From NCBI GenBank assembly GCA_011009095.1, contig VTPC01091311.1, positions 62,001-126,000 of the forward strand: a DNA stretch of 64,000 nt, given 5' to 3'. The DNA is from Ignelater luminosus. Taxonomy: Eukaryota > Arthropoda > Insecta > Coleoptera > Elateridae. Position numbers and translations under genes: made by a program. This document shows positions 25,251 through 35,344 of the stretch, one piece after another. The notes below the pieces were generated by a model. That model was not told where the DNA came from. It was given only the letters and a program-made list of their open reading frames with translations, and searched no databases. Position 1 is the stretch's first letter; every line of letters begins with the position of its first letter.

Positions 25251-26140
25251 CTAAACGATAATTCGTTTGGGTTACCCTGTAAGTGGTCAAAGGTACTTTT
25301 TTCCATTATGATAATGGTATTAAAGAGAAAGGTTCAGTTGAGAATTGTACATTTTATCCGATGTAAATGTTCTAGTAGAAGTCTGGTTTTTAGAGGCGTG
25401 AGACTGACGATACCAATAGCTTTTATTCTAAAATTAACCAACAACACTGGGCAACCATTCCTGTCTGTGATGAAATGTATAACTTAAAATAAAAATAATG
25501 TACACAGACTGGAACTGAGATCAAAATATAGTCCGAGTACTTAACTATGTGCAATTTAAACTTAGTCTAAAAATTTAGATACCTGAAGCCATCATTTTTT
25601 TGACAACAAAAAGTTAATTTGAAATCAGTTACCTACTTAAATATTTTTTAAACGGTATAGTGATTGAACTGGCCCCAGACATACATCACAAGTCATCAGG
25701 TTTATTTATAAGTTTGAGTACGCCAATAAAAAAATTTCTTTAGAATTGTAACAATAAAATGGAAGTTCATACGGATGAATATAATCGTGAAAAATTACAC
25801 AATGTTGAGCAGAGTTTTTTTAATACAACCGGAATGCAGTTTGTTAATGATATTCGCCGGAGCTTATTATAATGTTCGTCGAAAATAGGCTTTTTTCATT
25901 TAGACAGTATAACAGCAAGGTATCATTTGACAAAACAACAATGGCCAGCACTGGCAAACTTGCGCACTCCTTTGCTAGGCTTTAGATGATTCTCTTTCCT
26001 TGAACAGACCAGTCTTATTTTCCAATATCTTTTCCTACCATACGGATCGTTCGATTTACTGATTTTTGAAAAGGGATTTTTAAACAACAAAGATTTGACG
26101 ATGTACAATTCCCCAGTCGAAACGCTTGTTCTTTGAAGCA
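25250..26140. other. Non-coding stretch
   Basis: No domain recognised. Overlapping short minus-strand ORFs at 25923-26209 partly overlap the worn left end of the neighbouring transposon and look like chance ORFs. Confidence 0.4.
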
Positions 26141-26144
26141 AAAT

Positions 26145-27284
26145 AAAATTCCTTGAAAACACAAAAGGCTTACACATGGTAATTCAAACGGTGTGGAGTA
26201 AAAAATCATAACACACCCATATCCGATTCTCAGGGGTTACTGAGATAATCAAACACCGACTGCAGATTACACCTAGTTGCCATGCAAAATAACAACAAAC
26301 AAATTCTGGCAAACAATTCGTGGATAAAGTTGCCTTATCTATCTTCACAATTTATGCCAGAGATGGTAGACATCCGGATCATCGAGTTTTTATAAGAATT
26401 CACAATAACCTATGTAAATTCGGGAAATTCACCTATCATCATCTTGTTGGTCGAAACAGAGATGTTGATCTTGAAAATGATACCATTGATGCAAATGCAC
26501 TAACTGCTGACCCTTCTACTAGTACCCGTAGAATTGCTAACCATCTAGGTTTGTCTCATAGTTCAGTGTGGAGTAAAATTCATGACGATGGGCATTATCC
26601 TTACCACTCACAAAGCTAGGCATTGCTAGACAAAATTTTTATCGTTGTTTGTTAAATGTTATTGGCGACACCTTACATTTCTTACATTTTGTGGACTGAC
26701 AAAGCCCTGTTCACTAGAAACAGAGTGAACAACGATTATAATTTGCATACATGGACATTATAAAATGCACATGAAGTTTGAAAAATCAAATCTAAACATT
26801 GACTGTTTTAATGCTCAAAACTGACAAGAGTTTTCCCAAGAAACTCTGCCTATTGCAGCTTGGTTGAATAACGAATACTCTCAGCAATGGATTGCGGGCT
26901 GGGGTCCAGTTCCATGGTCAGCTTGTTGATCGCATTAAAGTCCGATAAACTTTTATCTATGGGGTTGTTTAAAAGAAAAAGTCTACTTTATTCTAATCAA
27001 AAGTCAAAAACATTTTATAAATTGACTTCATCAAGCTAATGTGAAGAAGCATGCATACAATATAACAGTAGGCAATTTGAACAATCATTGTGATTTTTTA
27101 TTTGTTCTTAATTGTCTTTTGCTAACTAACTAGTTATTTTTTAAGATTTAGTATCTTAAATAAACAGTTTTTCATTATCTCAGCAATCCTTGAAACTTGG
27201 ATGTGGGTACCCTATAATTTTTTACTCCAAATCACCTGTCTAATAAGTCCCTAGAGTTAAAACCATACCTTTTGCATCACCCTG
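26145..27284 (+). mobile_element. Tc1/mariner-superfamily element with CAGGGTG end
   Basis: The right end is CACCCTG followed by TA at 27285-27286. The subterminal right sequence (complement) TTTGGAGTAAAAAATTATAG is matched on the left by TGTGGAGTAAAAAATCATAA (about 26191-26210), followed on both sides by a shared GCTGAGATAAT-like block. The outermost left end is worn, so that boundary is approximate. A dead transposase gene lies inside, in plus orientation. About 1.1 kb remains. Confidence 0.7.
26338..27040 (+). pseudogene. Transposase pseudogene, insect Tc1/mariner superfamily
   Basis: The first part is an open frame to 26619 with YARDGRHPDHRVFIRIHNNL, GKFTYHHLVGRNRDV, and a helix-turn-helix segment STSTRRIANHLGLSHSSVW ending YPYHSQS. 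This is the typical DNA-binding region of a large insect transposase group (RxGRxRTV...STRxIAxxLGxSHSTVWxxLHExGLYPYH). After a TAG, LWTDKALFTRNRVNN (about 26689-26735) matches the first catalytic Asp block (FTDEAxFTRxGxxNxHN), with Glu changed to Lys. Near 26890 come QQWIAGWGPVPWSA and FYLWGCLKEKVYF, the third catalytic block, with its SPDLxP core destroyed by stops. The region with the second Asp is deleted. Confidence 0.8.
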
Positions 27285-27289
27285 TATAA

Positions 27290-30200
27290 AAGAATTAGGT
27301 TTTTATTTCATTGATTAGAGAACTTTAGAAAATAAATTTGTAATAGGAAATTATTGATACAGAGTGTCAACAGTCTAATATAAATTTTAAGTTTGAATGT
27401 TACAAATCTGAACCAAAAATCTTTCAACTCCACCGAAACAATGCACTAGCCTAGGGTTACCTTTCACATTAGCATTCAGTCCTTTCTAATTATCGCCATT
27501 GTTAGCACCACGGTAATGAAATGTTTTCTATTTTCGAATGAGACATATCTTGACTGTTTAAGTCATCAATCTCTAGATTTTTGCCATTCAACATGCCTGA
27601 TGGCAAAAAAAATGTTTAGGTCTTAAAAACGATTTTTTGTATAGCCCATTTCTTACCTTAATACAAAATCAGCACGTCAATAAAACTATTATAATTACAT
27701 AAGATGGTAATAGTGATCCGTTTACATACAAATTAAAATAATCTCTTATACTTATAGCTTGTATACTGTCAGTCCCATGTCTTTGGAGTTTTATGTGTAG
27801 ACAATTTCCAAGAAAGAATGGACACCAAACATCAATATTTTGAAGAATAGAAAAATGCAAATAAAAGTGTCTGTTTATTTTTGTTTCGCCTTCAGCAGTC
27901 GCAAATTTAACTAGAACATTATGATGGAAGAAGAGTAGGTTGCAAGAAAAGTCTTTTTGAAATTTTTTATTGACTCGCCTTAATTTAATAAGTTAACGTG
28001 GTGTGTAATTTTGGACTTGATTCTTGGCAAATTCTGCAAACAATGTTTTTGAAATATAATTAAAATATTTGGTTAGCTTTAGGCTACCTGATTAAATAAT
28101 TTAAAACCCCGTCTGAACATTACAACAGTTAACAGCCACGTAAAAAGGTATACCTGTCAAGTACCCTAGTTTGTATGTGAAATCATAATTAAGTTAACTC
28201 AAAAGCAATAAAGGAATTAAAATTTAGTTAATGTTTGAATAGCAATTAAAACAATTGGACTCATTTGCTTGCAATTCCAAGCGAAATTAACGAACCGTGT
28301 GCAAATTCAAACAGAATATGATTCATATCAAAGGAAACTCGTGGTTATTTGAAATCATATCCCGTATAACAACACAATGCATTTAAATATGCTCGGTGGT
28401 CATATTCTACGCGTGTGGCAAAACAGAATTATCACTCAATTTGATTTCCTCGTGCCCTTTAATTACCGCATACCCGCAACCTAAATTGAAACGCTACAAA
28501 CAAAACGCAAATCGCCCTGATGGACGTAAATAAGTCACGGGATCTGCCCCATATGGACACTGCAAACGGGCATAATTTATACCGTGTCCACCGTACATTG
28601 TCCTGGGAAATCCACCTTCATCCATTATGGAGAAGTGTAATCGACGTGACTTTGCTTCAGACCGCCTTCGTCTCGAGGTGCACATTTCATTCTTGTCGGC
28701 TCCCATGTATGTGTGTATATCCTTTTGTTAGAATTGGGAGATCTCGCAGTAAGTATCGCGTATTGATTTTGAAGAAACTCACAAAGAAACATTTCCCCTT
28801 TTTTTCTCAGAAATAAAAAGCTTCCTGCTACTTGTTTCAACACAAATCGAGAAACAAAACAATTTGCGACGCACATTCAACACACACGCTCGTTTTATTA
28901 ATACTGCAAGATGTTTTCGTTTAAAAGTCTAAAGTGATCCGAACTTAAAAATCGTAAGCCTATAAAGAATTAAATGGTGTTGAAATGCAGTCAAACCAAA
29001 AATAACAAATAAATAAAGATTTGACATTTGTAGGGTTGCTTTTGTACAAATTTGAGAATGTATGGATTATAAACGATTGCTGTCGAGTTTATATGAGCAA
29101 TAGAAACCTTCAAAATGAATCAATATGCAAATAAACGCAAATCAAGCATTCAGTTCATCAGAATCGTTTCCGAGGCAATTTCCGAAACATTTGCCCATTG
29201 CACGTTTGTTAATAGCTTTACGGCACCCCTTCAATGCGCTACGGATTAGTATTTGGGTGACTAAGCTATTAAAACTACTATGAGTATTTTATTACATGTT
29301 TGGAATGTTGTTATAATCCACTATTCAGAATATAATTTCCATATAAAGTTAGAATGTATTCATTCACTTGGTTAGAAATGTTTAATGTTGTGTAATTACG
29401 AGATACAAAAAAGGAATTTCGCTTAAAGTTTTAGACTCAAATATTTTCATAATTGAATAAAATGGAGAAACTAAAAGAGCCTCAGGTGGTATTTAAAAGA
29501 AAATTCAAGAAAATAGATATTCCAGTACAATTAGAATTTAATTCAGTAAAAAAAGCTACTGCGAAAAGTAAAATGGCCAAAAGCCCAAAACTACATTAAA
29601 GTTTTAATTGGTAATTTTGCGCACTTACTTAGCTGTCAATACTTGTAAGAAAATCTCTCTCTGAGTGTTACGTATATTTATACGTGTGTCTAACAAAAGA
29701 TGAAACAGCCAATCTTATTTATGTAAAATCTGATAACAGGTTTGAATACTCATTCAATATTTTACAAACTTAGTGATAAATACGTCAAAAACCTAGGTAG
29801 CCATAAACAAATCTTGGCTACAGTTTAATCAAACGAATGCATTGTATGGAAGCATGTTCCGTCTTTGTGACGACATCTTGTATGTTGGCCAGTAGTTAGA
29901 ATGTCTAAAAAATGATCCGAGTGGTACAGAACCTATTCACGATTATTGATAATCACCCAGAATTTTAAACAACTTGACTGAAGTGTTCCAGAAAATGATG
30001 CATCTTCTGGTTTCCCTTACGGTAGACAATGTCGTGACTGTAATCCTATAAATAGACAAATCGTATACGAAGATTGTTGGTTTTCTCAATTAGTACTAAT
30101 TGGACACTCTTTGGCTCTGTGATTTTCAAGATTTATTTGTAGTGCTTTGACATTTATAATAAGAGAATAGATTTAGAAATTTCTCTAACAATGTTGATCT

Positions 30201-31330
30201 TAGTTTCCAAGACAATCAACTTTTAATACAAGACCTTGATCGTCCAATTTTTTACCTCAATGATCTTGACCGGGAATCTATTTTCACAACATCAACCCGA
30301 ATAGAAGAATGTAGACGGAATACAAAGTTTGCAGTGACGAAAACAAACTTCTACAATACAGAGAACCTACCAGATCTGATCATATTAAATAAATTGTTTA
30401 TCAATCATGCATATACTGCAGCAATTTTCAAATATTATTTATGAGGAATGCGATTCACTTTGATCCAAAAAACCAATTATATTTCTTAAGCGAACGCCTG
30501 GCATTGATTAAATTTCTAACATCAACTGACTTTATAATAGTTTCAATTTTAATTCAATGACTCCCAGTTTAATAATTTCCAGACGAACACATTTTACTGA
30601 AGATAATTGCAAAAAAAAAGATAACGAACTACAAAATTGTTATCCATACACATTTATTTATAAAAATAATTTAAAGGATTTCTTTCTCGGAACAATAAAT
30701 TATTTCGTCACATTTCTGTTTCCTATATAACTTGAGCTGAAGAACCAAAAGTCACTGGCTTCGTTGGGAGGCAGAAGGTTGCAGTATCTAATATTCTGTG
30801 ATGTATCCCAAAACGCTGTAAACTGCTCTGCAGGAGAGAAAATAGATGAAAGGGCTGTTTTGGCACAAAATCTCAAAAAACCAAAAGACTTAGACTTTCT
30901 TGCAAAATACTAACCCATACTTTTCTTATATCTTTTATTACGAATTTTGGATATAACGAACTAATATTGTCCGTTACAACCTACTTCTACTGTACTTCTG
31001 CTAACCACATTTAATAGACATTAACACTATAAAACTAACTAGACCTGAACTTCCAGTCCTTTGTTCCTTTTGGTTGGACAGACAGACATTGCGGCATTTG
31101 CATAACTATGCAAACAAGCCTAACGAAGGTGCATGGCCTTCTTAAGTTTTATTCTATTCTACCTGTCACCTGCAAACGCAACTGTATGATAATAATAAAT
31201 GCAAGCAGTCTAAAGTAAAAAATGACAAAATATTCCACCACTTACCGTCTGGTTTCGTGCGTACATTGTAATTTTTTATCCTATACTTAAGCGTATACCA
31301 TTTAAACTTTTCTCACCTGCTATGGCTCTA
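27290..31330. other. Non-coding stretch with possible conserved islands
   Basis: No gene identified. Between about 28490 and 28720 and near 29150-29250 the sequence is less AT-rich and open in several frames at once on both strands. That resembles conserved non-coding sequence or an old exon more than a single gene. A 45-codon ORF at 29462-29599 is listed separately. Confidence 0.4.
29462..29599 (+). CDS. Small basic ORF, 45 aa, unidentified
   Basis: ATG-to-TAA plus-strand ORF of 45 codons, rich in Lys and Val (MEKLKEPQVVFKRKFKKID... ending KMAKSPKLH). The composition looks like that of a basic, possibly nucleic-acid-binding peptide and not like random translation of AT-rich DNA, but there is no recognisable domain. 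It could be a small ORF, an exon end, or chance. Confidence 0.2.
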   Translation: MEKLKEPQVVFKRKFKKIDIPVQLEFNSVKKATAKSKMAKSPKLH

Positions 31331-31335
31331 GAATT

Positions 31336-31650
31336 TGTAACGGGAAGATGCTCAAAAGTATGCACAAGTCCCGTCCAGACCAATGGTAGATGTTAAATCC
31401 CGTAGCTCATTCCGCAGATGGGGTGGATTCTCAAATGAACTTACCTAGCCGCACAAAGAGAAGATTACTGATTTCCAAAACTCTTATTAAACTAATAGAT
31501 ATTCACAAAAGAGGGCGCCAGCAGTCATAGATCGAAGGGTTCTGATGGTCGGACACGCGACTACTCGTGAATCCGACACCCTGTATATAAGCTTCTTGCA
31601 AAACCTCACCCTGTGTGTAACTTACCTCGTGGAAGCTTTATTAAAACTCG
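31336..31650 (+). repeat. Dispersed repeat, copy B, with 30-bp units
   Basis: Same order of blocks as the repeat at 4662-5010: TGTAACGGGAA, several CCCGT blocks, AATCCCGTAG, GGGCGCCA (near 31514), then two 30-bp-phased units starting CACCCTGTATAT (31577) and CACCCTGTGTGT (31607). It has fewer minisatellite units than copy A (two against four). Class uncertain (LTR or DNA element). Confidence 0.6.
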
Positions 31651-32845
31651 CTTTAACTTTTCACAATTGAGACTCAACACGAAACAAAAAAAAACTGTAT
31701 AAACACGTGATTTGTCTTAATCAATTTTGACAAGGAAGTCCTCTGAAGACTTCCTTCTTTTCCAAAAAAAAAAGATCCAAGAAAGAAATACCAGTTTAAT
31801 ATTTACTTCTCTCTTGAACAAAGGTATCTGACCTTTAATTGAAATTTAGACTAACTTTTAAGACTGCTTTTTAATAGCCAAACAAACAAAGTAACGAAAT
31901 TAACGCTGCTTGTCTGGACCAGAGATCCACTTACAAAAAAACACAAAACGTAAATAATCGACCTTTCTTACATTTATTAATACAATAATAAAAAAAAGAG
32001 TTGAACACACATAAACAAGAATATAAAAAAAACAAAATAACACTACGAAAGAATATCAATAAAAGGTATGAAGTAATTTCTTCACTGGAGAACAAAGTTG
32101 ATAAACAAATAACGAGAAAATAACAATAAAAACAAGTTATTACAATAAATACAAAAAAAAGGATTCTGTTACGTTAAACTTTCAAAATATGGAACAAAAG
32201 GCCAAAATCTAAATATTAAATTAATTTAACCAAGATAACCTTGACAATAAATTTTTAAGTAGCAACAATTCAACAAACGCCAGCTAAGATTACCTGGGAA
32301 CGTTCCTGTTACAAATTAATTAAAAATATTGATCGTGAATATTATAATTCTATAAGAAAATACGAAGCTAATCTTGCCTAACCAAGGTTTTCGTATGGAA
32401 TATTTCACAAATTCCACGTTCTCCTAGTCTTTTATCAAATGAAACAATCAATAAAACTCAAATAACAAAACAAAACAGGTTTTTCTTACTATAACGGCAA
32501 TCTTTCTTCCAGGTGATGTGCAGGTCTCTGATTACCTAACGAAGTGATATCCGGTGCAAAATTCCACGTTCTACCCGGGTCCAACCAATGTTCAAGGAAA
32601 CTTAGATTTCAAAGAACAATCACTTTTATCAACAATAACCAAAAAGCACAAGAACAAAATCCAAGTGTTTATACACAAACTTTAAAAATAACTAAAACTA
32701 CTTTGAGTCTCAAACGCTCTTTAAGTTTACTTAGCCCATTCGGTTCACGGAGCTTCCAAGATGTAACACACAGATCGACGCTTTACGGGGTGGGAAGTTT
32801 CTGCTCTCAACAGACCCTTTAACGTTGTACCAACGGGACCAAAAT
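31650..32845. other. Strand-biased (A-rich, T-poor) stretch, possibly retroelement interior
   Basis: The + strand is notably A-rich and T-poor from about 31900 to 32520, a common bias of LTR-retrotransposon interiors. It abuts the LTR-like block at 32846-33225. No gag or pol motif could be recognised. A 92-codon plus ORF at 32544-32822 has no known domain. Confidence 0.35.
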
Positions 32846-33225
32846 TGTTGCGTTTCTACCCTCTACAATTTTATTTCCTGGGAAATACCAGCGTAACTGT
32901 AATTGAAGCAAAAACGCTTCCCACAATAACAAAGCTTCTAAAGCACTGCTTTTCGGTAAACCAACCGGCTTTCATCCGTGAATAACACCACAAAGACCCG
33001 ACGAAATAGAATTTCTCGAGTCCGATCTCTTTTTTACTAAGAGAATCGCTTCAATTAAATTCGGTTTGTAACCACTTCGGATTTATAGGGGTGACGCCGA
33101 AAATTATCCCCGTACGTTGGTTCGAGTACGCAGCACTTATCGTACTGCCTATTCTCTCTGCGTCCCCTGTGGCGCAATGTGTACTTACTGGAGTGGGGTT
33201 GAAAAGTCAGATGCACGCCCTAACA
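32846..33225 (-). repeat. LTR-like block, 380 bp
   Basis: The block begins TGTT and ends AACA on either strand. Read on the minus strand it runs TGTTAGGG...CGCAACA and carries AATAAA about 30 bases before its 3' end, as LTRs do. Just beyond that end comes TTTTGGTCCCGTTGG, a plausible primer-binding-site region. This implies a retrotransposon pointing leftward. No partner LTR was found to the left, so it would be a truncated element. Confidence 0.4.
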
Positions 33226-33229
33226 GGTT

Positions 33230-34130
33230 AAAAATGCAGAGAATCTTATGGAACAATGGAAAATCCCACTTCATAGATTTACCAGCTTAAACCTGACTCA
33301 ATCGAGACTGTGTGACTCCAATTTTTGCAACTAAGATTCCAGGAATTTTATATTGGAAAATAGCAAAAGGCACGTCTATCGGAGCCCAGAAGTCGAGACT
33401 ACAAAGTTATCAATTCTTTAGAATAACATTGTAACAAACATTCGTCTATAGAATGAAATAATTTAAATATTACGCGTCAGGAAAACAAATACCTGAACAA
33501 AATTGAAAGACAGGGACGGATTTAGTGCGAATTTGAAAATAACATTACAAATTGACTTTGCACGTAACGGCTGGTATAAGAAATATGAAGGGTGAGATAT
33601 GCAGAGACCTAAGTAAAAATAATTTCTATGGCAAACTTCTCATGATAGCATGTCTGACTGACAATATTTTGAAGAATTAAATGTCATTTTATGAATATAG
33701 TGTTTGTCTTTGATATACTGGTAGACCGGTAGAGGATTTTATTACTAAATGGTAGATGTCTACTTTAGATAAATAGCTACGTCAAACAACCTGAGACGTT
33801 ATGAGCAGGGTTTCGGTGGTTTTTAGTTGCATTTTGTAGCTTTAAACAGTAAATATTCGAATATACGGGACAGAAATAGCAGTTCAAAGCGTATACGGCT
33901 ACGGCTTTAACCCACTGGTCTAAGGATCTGCAGTCCCTCTAGTAGAAAAATTAAAAATAAATTTAAAAAAACTACTTTTCTTGTAATAGTGACTTCGTGG
34001 ATTTTGGATGGTACAGAATGTGCTCTTAATTAATTTTCTCAAAGACATAACACTCAAGATTTTAGTATTTTATTTCACTAAACTAAATATAGGTTACTTG
34101 AATATTAGGTACTGTAAATGATTGGTTAAT
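33230..34130. other. Non-coding stretch
   Basis: Nothing recognisable; AT-rich. Confidence 0.5.
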
Positions 34131-34133
34131 ATA

Positions 34134-35338
34134 TTTCTGGTACGCAAAGAAGTTCTCGCTGTTTTTTTCATGAAAAAATCATTCAAAGTATTGCCCATCG
34201 CTAGCTACAACTTTTTCCCATCTTTCTGGCAGAGCTCAAATACCGTTACGGTAAAAGTGTTCATCTTTTGCGGCTATCCACGAATCAAGTCATTTTTTGA
34301 TGTCTTCATATGAGCGGAACTGCTGATCAGCCAGACCATGTGCCATCAAACCGAACAAGTAATAATCTGACGGCGCAATATCTGGGGAATATGGCGGGTG
34401 GAGTAGGACTTCCCAGGTAGGTTTTAACGGGTTTGGCAACATGACATCGAGCGTTGTCATACTGTAGAATCACTTTTTCGTGCCTCTGCTCGTATTGTGG
34501 CCGTTTTCCGCGCAGTGCTCGGCTCAATCGCATCAATTAAAGTCGATACCGTTCTCCAGTGATGGTTTCGTTCGGTTTCAACAGCTCATAATAAATAACA
34601 CCGACCTGGTCCCACCAAATACACAGCATAATCTTCGCAACGTGAATATTCGGCCGAGCCGACGACGTAAAAGCATGACCGGGCAGTTCCCATGACTTTC
34701 TTTTCTTTAGGTTGCTGTAATGAATCCATTTTTCATCACCCGTCACGATGCGATGAAGAAAACCCTTCTTTTTTTGCCGCTGGAATAGTTGTTTACAGGC
34801 GAAAAAACGACGCCCAACGTCCCTTGGCTTTAAATCATAAGAAACTCAAGTTCCTTGCTTTTGAATCATTCTCAACGCATCCAATCGCTTGGAAATGGCT
34901 TGGCGGGTAACTACTAATGCTGAAGCAAGCTCTTCTTGCTCATCGAGCAATGCCTCCAATTTAATGTCTTCGAAGGTTTTTGGCCTTTCTTCACGCGGAC
35001 GGTCGTCAACATCAAAATCACCGCCTTTGAAGCGACGGAACCAATCACGGCACGTTGTTTTACTTAGAGCAGCATCTCCGTAAACTTTTTGGAGCTCTCG
35101 ATGCGCTTCAGCCGCCGTTTTCTTCGAATGAAAGAAGAAAATCAACACTTCTCGCAAATGACGATTATTTGGCACAAAATCAGACATTCTCACACAACCA
35201 AAAGTATATGACGCCAAAAAAAATCACTATTGTGTCAAAACGGTTTGTTTACCATATGTCTAAGCTTGGTTCATGACGTTTTGGATATGTCAAAATCGAC
35301 CATCTATTGACAAACAGCGAGAACTTAGTTGCGCACCT
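34134..35338 (-). mobile_element. mariner element (mauritiana-type), about 1.2 kb
   Basis: A nearly full-length but dead mariner in minus orientation. The inverted ends share GGTRCGCAA and AAGTTCTCGCTGTTT with a few mismatches: left about 34137-34163 on the plus strand, right about 35315-35338 read on the complement. A TA precedes the left end; the TA expected on the right is not clearly kept. Length is about that of intact mariners (1.2-1.3 kb), so decay has been by point mutation and small deletions and not by loss of the interior. Confidence 0.85.
34179..35187 (-). pseudogene. mariner transposase pseudogene (DD34D)
   Basis: The gene starts at ATG 35187 (MSDFVPNN) and ends at its natural stop 34179-34181 (GQYFE). 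The N-terminal helix-turn-helix region (KKTAAEAHRELQKVYGDAAL, DWFRRFKGGDFDVDD) is intact. Catalytic Asp codons are visible in VTGDEKW, QYDNARCH and HPPYSPDIAPSDYY. It is inactivated by four in-frame stops: TGA at 34843-34845 replacing the Trp after KQGT, TAA at 34537-34539, TGA at 34290-34292, and TGA at 34236-34238. There is also a deletion with frame change just after VAKPVKTYL, before WEVL. The subfamily call rests on the FVPN start and the overall motif pattern of the mauritiana group. Confidence 0.9.
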
Positions 35339-35344
35339 AAACAA

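Noticed and set aside
28494-28876. Overlapping ORFs on both strands as genes
   Set aside because: Three frames are open at once over the same DNA with no domain in any; composition explains this better than coding.
34480-35276. Plus-strand ORFs of 64-73 codons
   Set aside because: They are antisense shadows of the mariner transposase.
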